Part shown: in pieces, positions 1-5,972 of the stretch
Layout: each line of letters begins with the position of its first letter
How positions within the stretch are numbered: position 1 is the stretch's first letter
NCBI GenBank assembly: GCA_030599435.1
Contig: JAUVNZ010000089.1
Coordinates: forward strand, 1-6,770
Length of the DNA: 6,770 nt
From: Gammaproteobacteria bacterium
GTDB taxonomy: Bacteria; Pseudomonadota; Gammaproteobacteria; SZUA-152
Direction of reading: 5' to 3'
The notes under the pieces: model-generated
Told to the model about the DNA's origin: nothing
The model's database searches: none
What the model saw: only the letters and a program-made list of their open reading frames with translations
Made by a program: the position numbers and the translations under genes

Positions 1-121
1 CGACGGCCAATGGTTTGATACGGCGACTAAGGGCGCTCCGTGCTGTTTTGCTTAGAGTGACGTCAACAGATTTACCTAGCAGTTCGATGCTGTGATTCAG
101 TGTTGGTTCCATAACAAGCAT
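1..121 (-). CDS. Unrecognised protein, N-terminal 40 residues (partial, runs off left edge)
   Basis: An open frame starts with ATG at 121 and stays open to the window edge, giving 40 codons. A good Shine-Dalgarno sequence (AAGGTGG at 128-134, 6 bases before the ATG) supports both the gene and the start. A second in-frame ATG three codons later is a less likely start. The peptide begins MLVMEPTLNHSIELLGKSVD and continues with a basic stretch containing ALSRRIKPL. It has no signal peptide or membrane segment in the visible part. I do not recognise the family and assign no function. It is co-directional with the RRM gene upstream (101-bp gap), so co-transcription is possible; no terminator is evident between them. 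Confidence 0.6.
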   Translation of the reverse strand, partial: MLVMEPTLNHSIELLGKSVDVTLSKTARSALSRRIKPLAV

Positions 122-127
122 AGTGGG

Positions 128-134
128 CCACCTT
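128..134 (-). promoter_or_regulatory. Ribosome binding site of the partial left-edge gene
   Basis: The minus strand reads AAGGTGG six bases before the ATG at 121. This is the best Shine-Dalgarno match on the left side of the window and is the main argument that the truncated frame is a real gene. Confidence 0.6.
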
Positions 135-221
135 CAATGTTGTATGACATCTTTTCATTGGACTGTTTACTATAGCTTACGTTACACAATCGTTACTTAA
201 TGGCTGCAGAAATTGAGGTTA

Positions 222-698
222 TTACCTGAGGTTGGCTTCACTAACGCGTAAAGTACGACCACAGAATTCTGTGCCATCCAGTTGCTTAATAGCATCTAAC
301 GCACCATTCCCTTCCATTTCAACAAAACCGTAACCACGGGGGCGGCGTGTTTCTCGGTCGGTCATGATACGCACCGATTTAATTCGGCCATATTGGCTGA
401 ACAAATCACTCAGGCTATCGCGTCTTGCACTGTAGGCAAGGTTGCCAACGTAAACGCTTATGATTTCGCTATCGCCAGCAGATTTAGACGCCTGTTTTCT
501 AATTTTAGCAGGTGTTGCAGAAGATGGTACGGTAAAAACACCGACTAAATGTCCAATAACCAGACCAATAATAAGGATGATAGTGCTGTCCACTGCTATA
601 GCCTGGGTTTGCAGTAGTGCGTAGGCCAGGCCTGCTATCAGACCGGCAATAATTAAACTGAAAATGTAATGAGGAAAAGAAGGCGATTTAAATTTCAT
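222..698 (-). CDS. Membrane-anchored RRM (RNA recognition motif) protein
   Basis: A 158-residue protein. The C-terminal half (about 81-158) is a complete RNA recognition motif: RNP2 is VYVGNL (82-87) and RNP1 is RGYGFVEM (121-128), with the aromatic residues that stack on RNA bases (Y83, Y123, F125). The domain order fits the beta-alpha-beta-beta-alpha-beta fold and the protein ends right after the last strand. The N-terminal half holds two hydrophobic segments (about 11-29 and 38-56) separated by a short polar turn, then a basic linker (K65, R67, K68, K72). This predicts a membrane hairpin with the RRM probably on the cytoplasmic side. Bacterial single-RRM proteins are usually small soluble proteins, often cold-responsive; the membrane hairpin is the unusual part. 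RNA target unknown. Translation starts at ATG 698 behind a weak GGA about 9 bases upstream. A promoter-like pair lies at 754-782. Confidence 0.9.
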   Translation of the reverse strand: MKFKSPSFPHYIFSLIIAGLIAGLAYALLQTQAIAVDSTIILIIGLVIGHLVGVFTVPSSATPAKIRKQASKSAGDSEIISVYVGNLAYSARRDSLSDLFSQYGRIKSVRIMTDRETRRPRGYGFVEMEGNGALDAIKQLDGTEFCGRTLRVSEANLR

Positions 699-753
699 TT
701 TTTATAATCCATTCTTGAAAATGCAGGTACGGTTGGAAAATATTAACCCGCGT

Positions 754-782
754 TTTATACCAGATGCGCGTCATATTTTCGA
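754..782 (-). promoter_or_regulatory. Candidate sigma70 promoter of the RRM gene
   Basis: On the minus strand a TCGAAA -35-like hexamer (777-782, 4 of 6 to consensus) is followed after exactly 17 bases by TATAAA (754-759, 5 of 6). TGG directly precedes it, giving an extended -10. Transcription would start near 747 and leave a leader of about 50 bases before the ATG at 698. Predicted by eye only. Confidence 0.45.
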
Positions 783-868
783 CCGCTAGCTATTTACTTC
801 GGGTGGTTACTGTCAGGACACGTCTGAGGAAGATGTAATAGGCAAGAAATAGTGAGCTAATAGCGGTC
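781..868. repeat. Widely spaced inverted repeat between the PilZ and RRM genes
   Basis: GACCGCTAGCT at 781-791 is matched by its reverse complement at 855-868, with two extra bases (AA) inserted; the outer 8 bases (781-788 and 861-868) pair perfectly. The arms are 63 bases apart. The right arm touches the stop codon of the PilZ gene, and the left arm overlaps the -35 of the candidate RRM promoter. No T-run follows on either strand, so this is not a normal intrinsic terminator. Confidence 0.5.
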
Positions 869-1677
869 TAATGAGTTTTTTTTGCGTCAGATATTTCAGA
901 TTTACCAATAGCAACAGGTGTGTCCAATGTAGGAATGGCGGGATCAGGATTTTTATTAAAACTGGGCTTGATGTTGTTATCGTAGAGTCCGTGACGGAGA
1001 CGATTAAACATATCCAGTTGAAAGTTAACAAACATGAGTCCAATACCTGAGTTGCTACGATGTCGAACCAGGCAAGGTACCTTCAATGTTTGGTTGTTTT
1101 CATCACTTTCCAGAGAAAACTCAACGGTAAGGAAGGTGTAGAGTGGTGGAGAGAGAGTAGTTTTGATGAAGACCCCTTCGTAAGAAAGATTACTGGTGCT
1201 GGCATCGGTAATTTTTTCTCCAGATTGATACAACGATAAATTCAAATTGATATTTTTCCTGGGGCTCCAGCGTGACTTCATTGATTTAGAATTAGTTTCT
1301 TGCCCAGGTTCCTGGTAGAGGATGCGATGAAAATGTCGAAAAGTACTCGTACTAAAATGGAGAAACATAGCGCCAACACCTTCATCTGACCTGTGACGCA
1401 CAAGCGCAGGCAAACGATAATGAATTGATTCCTTATTGCTGGAAAGATCAAACTCTACTTCTATGTAGGTATTGGGGCTAATGGTTTGTTCGTCGCCGCG
1501 GACATTATTATTAAAAAAAATACCTTCTAAAGAAATATCGTTGATAATGCTGTCGGCTACAAATTGCCCGTTTCGGTACACTTTGACGGGAAAGTCCGCT
1601 GGCTTGCGTTCGCTCCACCGGTGTTCTTTATTTACATCAGGGCTTTTGATGAGAGTGGTAATGTGACTAGCATCCAT
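868..1677 (-). CDS. Tandem PilZ-domain protein, probable c-di-GMP receptor
   Basis: A 269-residue protein made of two PilZ domains and no other recognisable domain. Domain 1 (about 18-122) has RxxxR as R20/R24 and DxSxxG as D47-S49-G52. Domain 2 (about 134-235) has R136/R140 and NxSxxG as N163-S165-G168. Both arginine and D/N-S-G motifs are those that bind cyclic di-GMP in the PilZ family, so both sites look competent. Each domain also has a VRHRS-x-x-G-x-G-x-MF strand (from 93 and 204). Equivalent ligand motifs are exactly 116 residues apart, which suggests an internal duplication. There is no signal peptide, membrane segment or output domain, so it is probably a cytoplasmic receptor acting through a partner that cannot be named here. 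The last 35 residues are low in structure. Start is ATG 1677, with no strong Shine-Dalgarno. It is divergent from the solute-binding gene. Confidence 0.9.
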   Translation of the reverse strand: MDASHITTLIKSPDVNKEHRWSERKPADFPVKVYRNGQFVADSIINDISLEGIFFNNNVRGDEQTISPNTYIEVEFDLSSNKESIHYRLPALVRHRSDEGVGAMFLHFSTSTFRHFHRILYQEPGQETNSKSMKSRWSPRKNINLNLSLYQSGEKITDASTSNLSYEGVFIKTTLSPPLYTFLTVEFSLESDENNQTLKVPCLVRHRSNSGIGLMFVNFQLDMFNRLRHGLYDNNIKPSFNKNPDPAIPTLDTPVAIGKSEISDAKKTH

Positions 1678-1760
1678 TAGAAAAGACTTTGTTTAACTGG
1701 TGTGCAACCCTAGGGCATTTTACGAAGAAGATAAAGTCCCTTGAATGTTTGATGGCTTCA

Positions 1761-1795
1761 CAACTATTCATTTTACCTGGTAAAACAGATAGTTG
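1761..1795. promoter_or_regulatory. 35-bp dyad-symmetric element, likely operator
   Basis: CAACTAT (1761-1767) and ATAGTTG (1789-1795) are perfect inverted repeats enclosing a second perfect pair, TTTTACC (1771-1777) and GGTAAAA (1779-1785), with a single central T. Only the two 3-base spacers differ. There is no T-run after the structure, so it does not read as a terminator. It covers a candidate minus-strand promoter (TTCAAC at 1792-1797, 16 bases, TAAAAT at 1770-1775) for the PilZ gene, which fits a two-fold-symmetric regulator site. The regulator is unknown. Confidence 0.55.
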
Positions 1796-2028
1796 AAAAA
1801 ATATAATGGTTATCGCAGCCTTGGCTGTATTTTATGGGTGTATAAAATCTTAATATAATCTTATGATTTAATAGATACTTTTAATCATAAAATAAGAATT
1901 GTAATCTTACTAAAAAAGGCAGATATTACGTCTTCCTGTTTTGTTGTTAGTAGTTGCCGCAGGGGATGGTCTTTAGACTAGATGGGGTAGGTACTACTCA
2001 GGGCAGAGTGAACAATTTGAAATCTTAC

Positions 2029-2035
2029 AGGAGAG
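2029..2035 (+). promoter_or_regulatory. Ribosome binding site of the solute-binding protein gene
   Basis: AGGAGAG lies 7 bases before ATG 2043. This strong Shine-Dalgarno sequence fits an abundantly made periplasmic protein and fixes the start. Confidence 0.8.
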
Positions 2036-2042
2036 AGCACAA

Positions 2043-3014
2043 ATGAAATTAACAAGTAAACTGCTCCCGGCAGTGTTAGCAACCGCTTTTGTACCAGCAA
2101 TGTTTGCTGCTACATCGGTCATGGCCGCGAAAGACGCTGGAGAAGGGCACGACTACCGAACCTTCCATACCAGTGGCACTATTGATTACGGTAAAATTGG
2201 TGACTCATATACATCTGATCTGGTCATGTATCTGGCCGGTAACCAGTTCATGGTTATGGAAGAGTTGATCAAGGACTTTCAGTCAAAGAATAAAGATGTC
2301 AAAACAGTCTATGTGGAAACGATTCCACCAGGCCAGATCTTCAAGAAGCAGATTCTTAAACAAGGCAAAATTAATGGTCAAAAAACCAATCAAAATCCTG
2401 ATCTGTTTGCCAGTGTAAAAATTGCCCATCTTAAGAAGCTGGCTAAAAAGGGCATCATGACAGAAGGTAAAATTTACGTGCATAACAAGCTTGAGCTGAT
2501 GGTTGCCAAAGGCAATCCTAAAAAGATTATGGGGCCTAAAGATTTAGGTCGTGATGATCTGGTTCAGTCTCACCCGAATCCTAAAACTGAAGGTATCTTC
2601 AAATTCTATGGTTCAGAAATGCTGAAAGACATGAAACTGCATGCCAAGGTCACCGGCGGTAAGATTTGCAAAAGCTGCTGGGCTGTTGATGGTAAAACCT
2701 GGTTTACTTCACGCCACCATCGCGAAACACCACATCGCATCGAAAATGGTAAAGCTGACGTAGGTATCGTGTGGACTACTGAAGTTACTCATGCCAAGGC
2801 TACCGGACGTGGTGTTGAAGGTGTTGCCATTCCTGCGCCTCTGAATAAAGAGTCTAAAGTGGGCTATGCTATTGGCAAGCTGAACAAAGGTAAAAACCAG
2901 AAGAATGCAGATCGCTTCCTGGATTACCTGGCTTCAGCTGATGCACAAAACATCTATGCTAAGTACGGCTTCCTGAAAGCTACTGCTGATGAGCTGAAAC
3001 TTAAAAAGCTTTAA
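2043..3014 (+). CDS. Periplasmic type II solute-binding protein, ModA-like, ligand unknown
   Basis: A 323-residue exported protein. Residues 1-28 form a signal peptide: K3/K6, a hydrophobic core, then a VMA signal-peptidase site with cleavage near A28. The mature part has the arrangement of type II periplasmic binding proteins of the molybdate/sulfate-like group: an early strand and helix (about 59-82), a central KLELMVAKGNPK strand (149-160) as at the first lobe crossover, a KADVGIVWTTE segment (237-247) and a C-terminal YAKYGF (305-310). C209 and C212 form a CxxC, probably a disulfide in the periplasm; no haem histidine follows. A conserved-looking WFTSRHHRE patch (220-228) is rich in histidine and arginine and could contact an anion. 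No ABC permease or ATPase gene is adjacent, and a terminator follows directly. I cannot assign the ligand. An orphan or sensor-type binding protein is possible. Confidence 0.85.
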   Translation: MKLTSKLLPAVLATAFVPAMFAATSVMAAKDAGEGHDYRTFHTSGTIDYGKIGDSYTSDLVMYLAGNQFMVMEELIKDFQSKNKDVKTVYVETIPPGQIFKKQILKQGKINGQKTNQNPDLFASVKIAHLKKLAKKGIMTEGKIYVHNKLELMVAKGNPKKIMGPKDLGRDDLVQSHPNPKTEGIFKFYGSEMLKDMKLHAKVTGGKICKSCWAVDGKTWFTSRHHRETPHRIENGKADVGIVWTTEVTHAKATGRGVEGVAIPAPLNKESKVGYAIGKLNKGKNQKNADRFLDYLASADAQNIYAKYGFLKATADELKLKKL

Positions 3015-3025
3015 TTAGCTTGTGT

Positions 3026-3043
3026 TTCGAGCTTCGGCTCGAA
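3026..3043 (+). other. Stable cUUCGg hairpin in the 3' region of the solute-binding gene
   Basis: TTCGAGC (3026-3032) pairs fully with GCTCGAA (3037-3043) around a TTCG loop closed by C-G, one of the most stable RNA tetraloops. No T-run follows, so on its own it is more likely a 3'-end stabiliser or the first of two stacked 3' hairpins than a terminator. Confidence 0.7.
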
Positions 3044-3057
3044 CGATATTGTTATAA

Positions 3058-3087
3058 AACCGGCTGGGGCAACCCAGCCGGTTTTTT
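3058..3087 (+). terminator. Strong Rho-independent terminator after the solute-binding gene
   Basis: An 11-bp perfect stem, AACCGGCTGGG (3058-3068) with CCCAGCCGGTT (3073-3083), is closed by a GCAA (GNRA) loop and followed by a run of six T (3082-3087). It ends the transcript about 45-75 bases after the stop codon and isolates this gene from typA. Confidence 0.93.
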
Positions 3088-3108
3088 AATGGCAAGGCCA
3101 GTCGCTTT

Positions 3109-3160
3109 GGGCATCCTGCCCTCTCGCGACATTAAGTACATCCATGTACAAATCCATGGC
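3109..3160. repeat. Cluster of short palindromes built around ATCC
   Basis: GGGCA-TCC-TGCCC (3109-3121) and GTACAT-CC-ATGTAC (3136-3149) are perfect short inverted repeats, followed by ATCCATGG with its own CCATGG palindrome (about 3152-3159). All share an ATCC core. The arrangement resembles degenerate interspersed palindromic repeats between gammaproteobacterial genes. Family assignment is from memory of the pattern and not verified; an operator for typA is the alternative for the 14-base palindrome. Confidence 0.45.
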
Positions 3161-3193
3161 CAAAATTTGTGCATTCAAAGCGCATTTTTCCTG

Positions 3194-3199
3194 TATAAT
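3194..3199 (+). promoter_or_regulatory. Candidate -10 box of the typA promoter
   Basis: A perfect TATAAT lies 33 bases before the GTG start. A good -35 at 16-18 bases is missing (GCATTC at 17). TTGTGC is present, but 21 bases away. Transcription would begin near 3206, giving a leader of about 27 bases. Confidence 0.5.
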
Positions 3200-3232
3200 C
3201 CGCGCCCTTAATCAATTCAGAGCAGCATTTCC

Positions 3233-5053
3233 GTGATCCAGAAACTCAGAAATATCGCCATCATCGCCCACGTCGATCATGGCAAGACCACTCTCGTGGA
3301 TAAACTCCTGCAACAGTCAGGTACCCTCACCAGCCGTGGTGACGTCGAAGAGCGGGTGATGGACTCTAACGATATCGAGAAAGAGCGCGGTATCACCATT
3401 CTGGCCAAAAATACTGCCATTGAGTGGAATGACTATCACATTAATATTGTGGACACCCCCGGGCATGCCGATTTTGGCGGTGAAGTGGAGCGCGTAATGT
3501 CCATGGTGGATTCGGTGTTGCTGCTGGTGGATGCCGCTGAAGGGCCTATGCCACAGACCCGTTTTGTTACCCAGAAAGCGCTGGCCCAGGGGCTTAATCC
3601 TATCGTGGTGGTGAACAAGATTGACCGCAATGGTGCACGCCCTGATTGGGCGGTGGACCAGACTTTTGATCTGTTTGATCGTCTCGGAGCCACAGACGAG
3701 CAAATGGATTTTCCTGTCATTTACTGCTCGGCCATTAACGGGTTCGCTAGTTTGGAGTCTGATGTCAGCAGTGGTGACATGACACCATTGTTTGAGACTA
3801 TCGTCGAACACGTTAAAGCGCCCGATGTCGACGTGGACGGTCCCTTCCAGATGCAGGTCAGCGCCCTGGATTACAACAGCTATACCGGAGTTATTGGTAT
3901 TGGTCGTGTTACTCGCGGCAAGGTTAAGGCCAATTCGCCGGTGGTTGTGGTGGATACTGAAGGTAAAGAACGCCGCGGCCGTATGCTGCAGATTTTCAGT
4001 TTTCTGGGGCTGGATCGTATTGAAAAGGCCGAGGTGCAGGCGGGAGACATTATCGCTTTTACCGGCCTCGATCCACTGAATATTTCCGATACCATCTGTG
4101 ACCCCAACAATATAGAGGCCATGGCGCCACTTTCTGTGGACGAACCCACGGTGAGTATGACCTTCGGTGTGAATAACTCGCCTTTTGCCGGCCAGGACGG
4201 CAAGTACCTAACCTCAAGGCAAATTCGTGAGCGCCTGCAGCGTGAGTTGCTTCACAACGTCGCCCTGCGCGTGGACGAGACCGATGACCCGGATAAATTC
4301 AAGGTCTCCGGTCGTGGTGAGTTGCACCTGTCAATTCTTATCGAGAACATGCGTCGTGAAGGTTATGAGCTGGGCGTGTCACGTCCTGAAGTCATCATTC
4401 ATACATTGGAAGATGGCAGCAAAGAGGAGCCCTACGAGCAGGTTACCGTTGATGTGGAGGCAGATCATCAGGGCTCGGTGATGGAAAAACTCGGTGAGCG
4501 CGGCGGTGAACTTAAAGACATGGTGCCCGATGGCCAGGGCCGTGTGCGCGTGGACTATATTATGCCGGCACGTGGTTTGATTGGATTCCGTACCGAATTT
4601 CTCACCGCTACCCAGGGCACTGGTCTTATTTATAGTGTGTTTGATCACTATGGCCCTTTAAAAGCTGGTGATTATGGCCAGCGACAGAATGGCGTAATGA
4701 TTTCCAACGGCAAAGGTAAGGCGTTGGGTTTCTCCCTGTGGAACCTGCAAGAGCGTGGCAAGTTGTTTATCGGCGCCAATACCGAAGTTTACGAGGGTAG
4801 CGTCATTGGTATTCATGCGCGTGATAATGATTTGGTGGTGAACCCACTCAAGGGCAAGCAGCTGACCAACGTGCGTGCCTCGGGTACTGACGAAAATATT
4901 CAGCTTACTCCGCCAATTAACCTGAGTCTGGAACAGGCGCTGGAATTCATCGATGACGATGAGCTGGTGGAAGTGACACCGACTGATATTCGCCTGCGTA
5001 AAAAAATCCTCAGTGAAAGTGATCGCAAAAAGGCCAGTCGCACCGCGAAGTAA
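3233..5053 (+). CDS. typA: Ribosome-associated translational GTPase TypA/BipA
   Basis: A full-length 606-residue member of the TypA/BipA family (usual length about 605-615). GTPase domain: G1 AHVDHGKT (12-19), switch I with ERGITI (51-56), G3 DTPGH (74-78), G4 NKID (128-131) and G5 SA (166-167). EF-G-like beta-barrel and alpha/beta domains follow, then the family-specific C-terminal domain with the [12 protein letters not shown] region that binds the ribosome. The family uses GTP on the 70S/50S ribosome and is known for roles in 50S assembly, growth at low temperature and stress or virulence adaptation. GTG at 3233 is the start because the family N-terminus ([13 protein letters not shown]) begins exactly there. 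The Shine-Dalgarno is poor (AGAG about 10 bases upstream), so initiation may be modest or regulated. No clear intrinsic terminator follows before the palindromic repeat at 5128. All catalytic motifs are intact. Confidence 0.98.
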   Translation: MIQKLRNIAIIAHVDHGKTTLVDKLLQQSGTLTSRGDVEERVMDSNDIEKERGITILAKNTAIEWNDYHINIVDTPGHADFGGEVERVMSMVDSVLLLVDAAEGPMPQTRFVTQKALAQGLNPIVVVNKIDRNGARPDWAVDQTFDLFDRLGATDEQMDFPVIYCSAINGFASLESDVSSGDMTPLFETIVEHVKAPDVDVDGPFQMQVSALDYNSYTGVIGIGRVTRGKVKANSPVVVVDTEGKERRGRMLQIFSFLGLDRIEKAEVQAGDIIAFTGLDPLNISDTICDPNNIEAMAPLSVDEPTVSMTFGVNNSPFAGQDGKYLTSRQIRERLQRELLHNVALRVDETDDPDKFKVSGRGELHLSILIENMRREGYELGVSRPEVIIHTLEDGSKEEPYEQVTVDVEADHQGSVMEKLGERGGELKDMVPDGQGRVRVDYIMPARGLIGFRTEFLTATQGTGLIYSVFDHYGPLKAGDYGQRQNGVMISNGKGKALGFSLWNLQERGKLFIGANTEVYEGSVIGIHARDNDLVVNPLKGKQLTNVRASGTDENIQLTPPINLSLEQALEFIDDDELVEVTPTDIRLRKKILSESDRKKASRTAK

Positions 5054-5127
5054 AAAACGGTCAGCGTACGGGAAAATAAAACTGGAGCTTGACTCATTCC
5101 CCGAGCGCTATGCTAGGGTATTCCCTC

Positions 5128-5267
5128 GCAGGCTGTTGAAAGGCCTCTGGCGGTACGATACGGCGTTAAAAAAGAGCTCAAAATGCTCATTTACGTGCGA
5201 GTAAATTGCGCTTTCTCGCCATTTTTTGCCTTGTCTCGTACTCACCAGAGATGTTTCAACAACCTGC
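5128..5267. repeat. 140-bp long palindromic element (MITE- or REP-like)
   Basis: The ends GCAGGCTGTTGAAA (5128-5141) and TTTCAACAACCTGC (5254-5267) are inverted repeats matching at 13 of 14 positions. Further matching blocks inside include CTCTGG with CCAGAG and a run of A with a run of T. The centre is a perfect ATTTAC (5189-5194) and GTAAAT (5201-5206) pair. The terminal and central repeats share the same midpoint (5197.5), so this is one symmetric unit with 70-base arms. It has no coding capacity. Such ends (TGTTGAAA) occur in non-autonomous elements and on insertion sequences of gammaproteobacteria. I see no convincing target duplication. As RNA it would fold into a long imperfect hairpin in the leader of the next gene, and it may also limit typA read-through. 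Confidence 0.78.
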
Positions 5268-5286
5268 TAGATAATGAATCAACTAT

Positions 5287-5297
5287 GGGGGATGAGG
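5287..5297 (+). promoter_or_regulatory. Ribosome binding region of the 188-residue membrane protein
   Basis: GGGGGA (5287-5292), 6 bases before ATG 5299, and GAGG (5294-5297), immediately before it, are both possible Shine-Dalgarno contacts. Two nearby upstream ATGs (5285 and 5292) are out of frame, so 5299 is the start. Confidence 0.55.
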
Positions 5298-5298
5298 C

Positions 5299-5865
5299 AT
5301 GGTAGGTAAAAAGAACATCGTATTCGGATTTTTGTTTCTAGCGACTACAGCGGCGCTAGGACCGCTCATGGTGCAGAAGTATGAAGTCTGGGGAGCGGCC
5401 AATGGCGAGAAGCAGGAAGTTGTTGGAGTGTTACAACAACTCAAAGCTGGTGATTTCGCTGAAGACCCCGAAACTCTTGAAGATCTCACGGCTAAGCAAT
5501 TGGCCATCTCCAATACCGAATCCATTCTTGCGATGAACAAAGTCGGTGCCGCAGAGTTTGATATCGATTCCATAAAGGGTGGTCCCCATGCTCACGGCAA
5601 CCTGGAAGCTCTGTTAAATATTGTGGTGGGGCTTGCGCTTTGTTTTATTGTAGCTCCGTTGAGAGTGAAGCAGGCTGTGAGCTGGATATTTATCATTGGC
5701 ACTTTGATGCATTCCGGGCTGTTATATCTGGAACGCGTGTTTATGCAATCATGGACGAGTACTCTGCTTAATACTGGCATTGGTCCAATATTGATTTTGC
5801 TGGGTTTGGTGCTAATGGGTGTATTGGCGGCTAAAGGGTTTAAGGGCGAGCTTGTGCGTGACTAA
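5299..5865 (+). CDS. Four-helix membrane protein of unknown function
   Basis: A 188-residue protein I do not recognise. It has an N-terminal hydrophobic helix (about 7-25), a polar acidic domain of about 75 residues (26-100) probably outside the membrane, then three closely packed transmembrane helices (about 103-120, 125-144 and 159-178) and a short charged tail. Just before helix 2 is a HAHGN motif (H97, H99, N101), and helix 3 holds H138. An H-A-H-x-N motif at a helix start is reminiscent of small haem-copper-oxidase-like membrane proteins in which such histidines bind haem, but this is only a resemblance. R122 and K124 in the short loop suggest a cytoplasmic turn. The 5' leader contains the 140-bp palindrome. 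The last five codons including the stop are repeated in frame immediately downstream. Not obviously in an operon with its neighbours. Confidence 0.85.
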   Translation: MVGKKNIVFGFLFLATTAALGPLMVQKYEVWGAANGEKQEVVGVLQQLKAGDFAEDPETLEDLTAKQLAISNTESILAMNKVGAAEFDIDSIKGGPHAHGNLEALLNIVVGLALCFIVAPLRVKQAVSWIFIIGTLMHSGLLYLERVFMQSWTSTLLNTGIGPILILLGLVLMGVLAAKGFKGELVRD

Positions 5866-5880
5866 TTGGTGCGTGACTAA
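5851..5880 (+). repeat. Tandem 15-bp duplication of the gene's last five codons with stop
   Basis: CTTGTGCGTGACTAA (5851-5865) is followed without a gap by TTGGTGCGTGACTAA (5866-5880); the last 12 bases are identical. Both units read L-V-R-D-stop in the same frame, so the second is a backup stop after a duplicated tail. Confidence 0.85.
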
Positions 5881-5972
5881 GTAATGTGTTTTAGCTTTTG
5901 TTGTTAATTTTTATTTCCAGGGGCAGCTTTTAATTTTTAAGCCAGCTTGTCCTATTTTCTCGGTTCTTGTTT

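Larger units (their letters stand above)
1678..2042. other. Divergent intergenic region with a chain of dyad symmetries
   Basis: These 365 bases between the PilZ start and the solute-binding protein start contain no credible gene in either direction. The stretch 1761-1910 is AT-rich and carries four separate inverted repeats: 1761-1795, CAGCC-TT-GGCTG at 1816-1827, a 7-bp stem at 1829-1835/1842-1848, and an 8-bp stem at 1861-1868/1883-1890. A small GTCT-TT-AGAC dyad follows at 1969-1978. AATCTTA occurs four times on the plus strand (1846, 1857, 1903 and 2021). Perfect TATAAT hexamers are at 1802-1807 and 1854-1859, but neither has a good -35 at normal spacing. The region must hold both divergent promoters. 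Confidence 0.65.

Noticed and set aside
1826..1848. TGTAT direct repeat resembling a Pho box before the solute-binding gene
   Set aside because: The two TGTAT copies (1826 and 1839) are 13 bases apart instead of the 11 required for PhoB, and the CTGTCA consensus is not met.
2667..2678. CxxC of the solute-binding protein as a c-type haem site
   Set aside because: The residue after the second Cys is Trp, not His, so the CxxCH haem motif is absent.
3317..3811. Long minus-strand open frame of 164 codons opposite typA
   Set aside because: It lies fully inside the intact typA gene, has no recognisable domain or Shine-Dalgarno, and is explained by the codon bias of the real gene on the other strand.
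5089..5119. TTGACT plus TATGCT promoter-like pair before the membrane-protein gene
   Set aside because: TTGACT (5089-5094) and TATGCT (5109-5114) are only 14 bases apart, too short for sigma70. The alternative TAGGGT at 19 bases is a poor -10. A promoter may exist here but I cannot support one.
5920..5950. Possible terminator after the membrane-protein gene (GCTTTTAATTTTTAAGC region)
   Set aside because: Only a four-base GCTT/AAGC stem with an AT loop forms, and no clean T-run follows the stem, so it is too weak to call.
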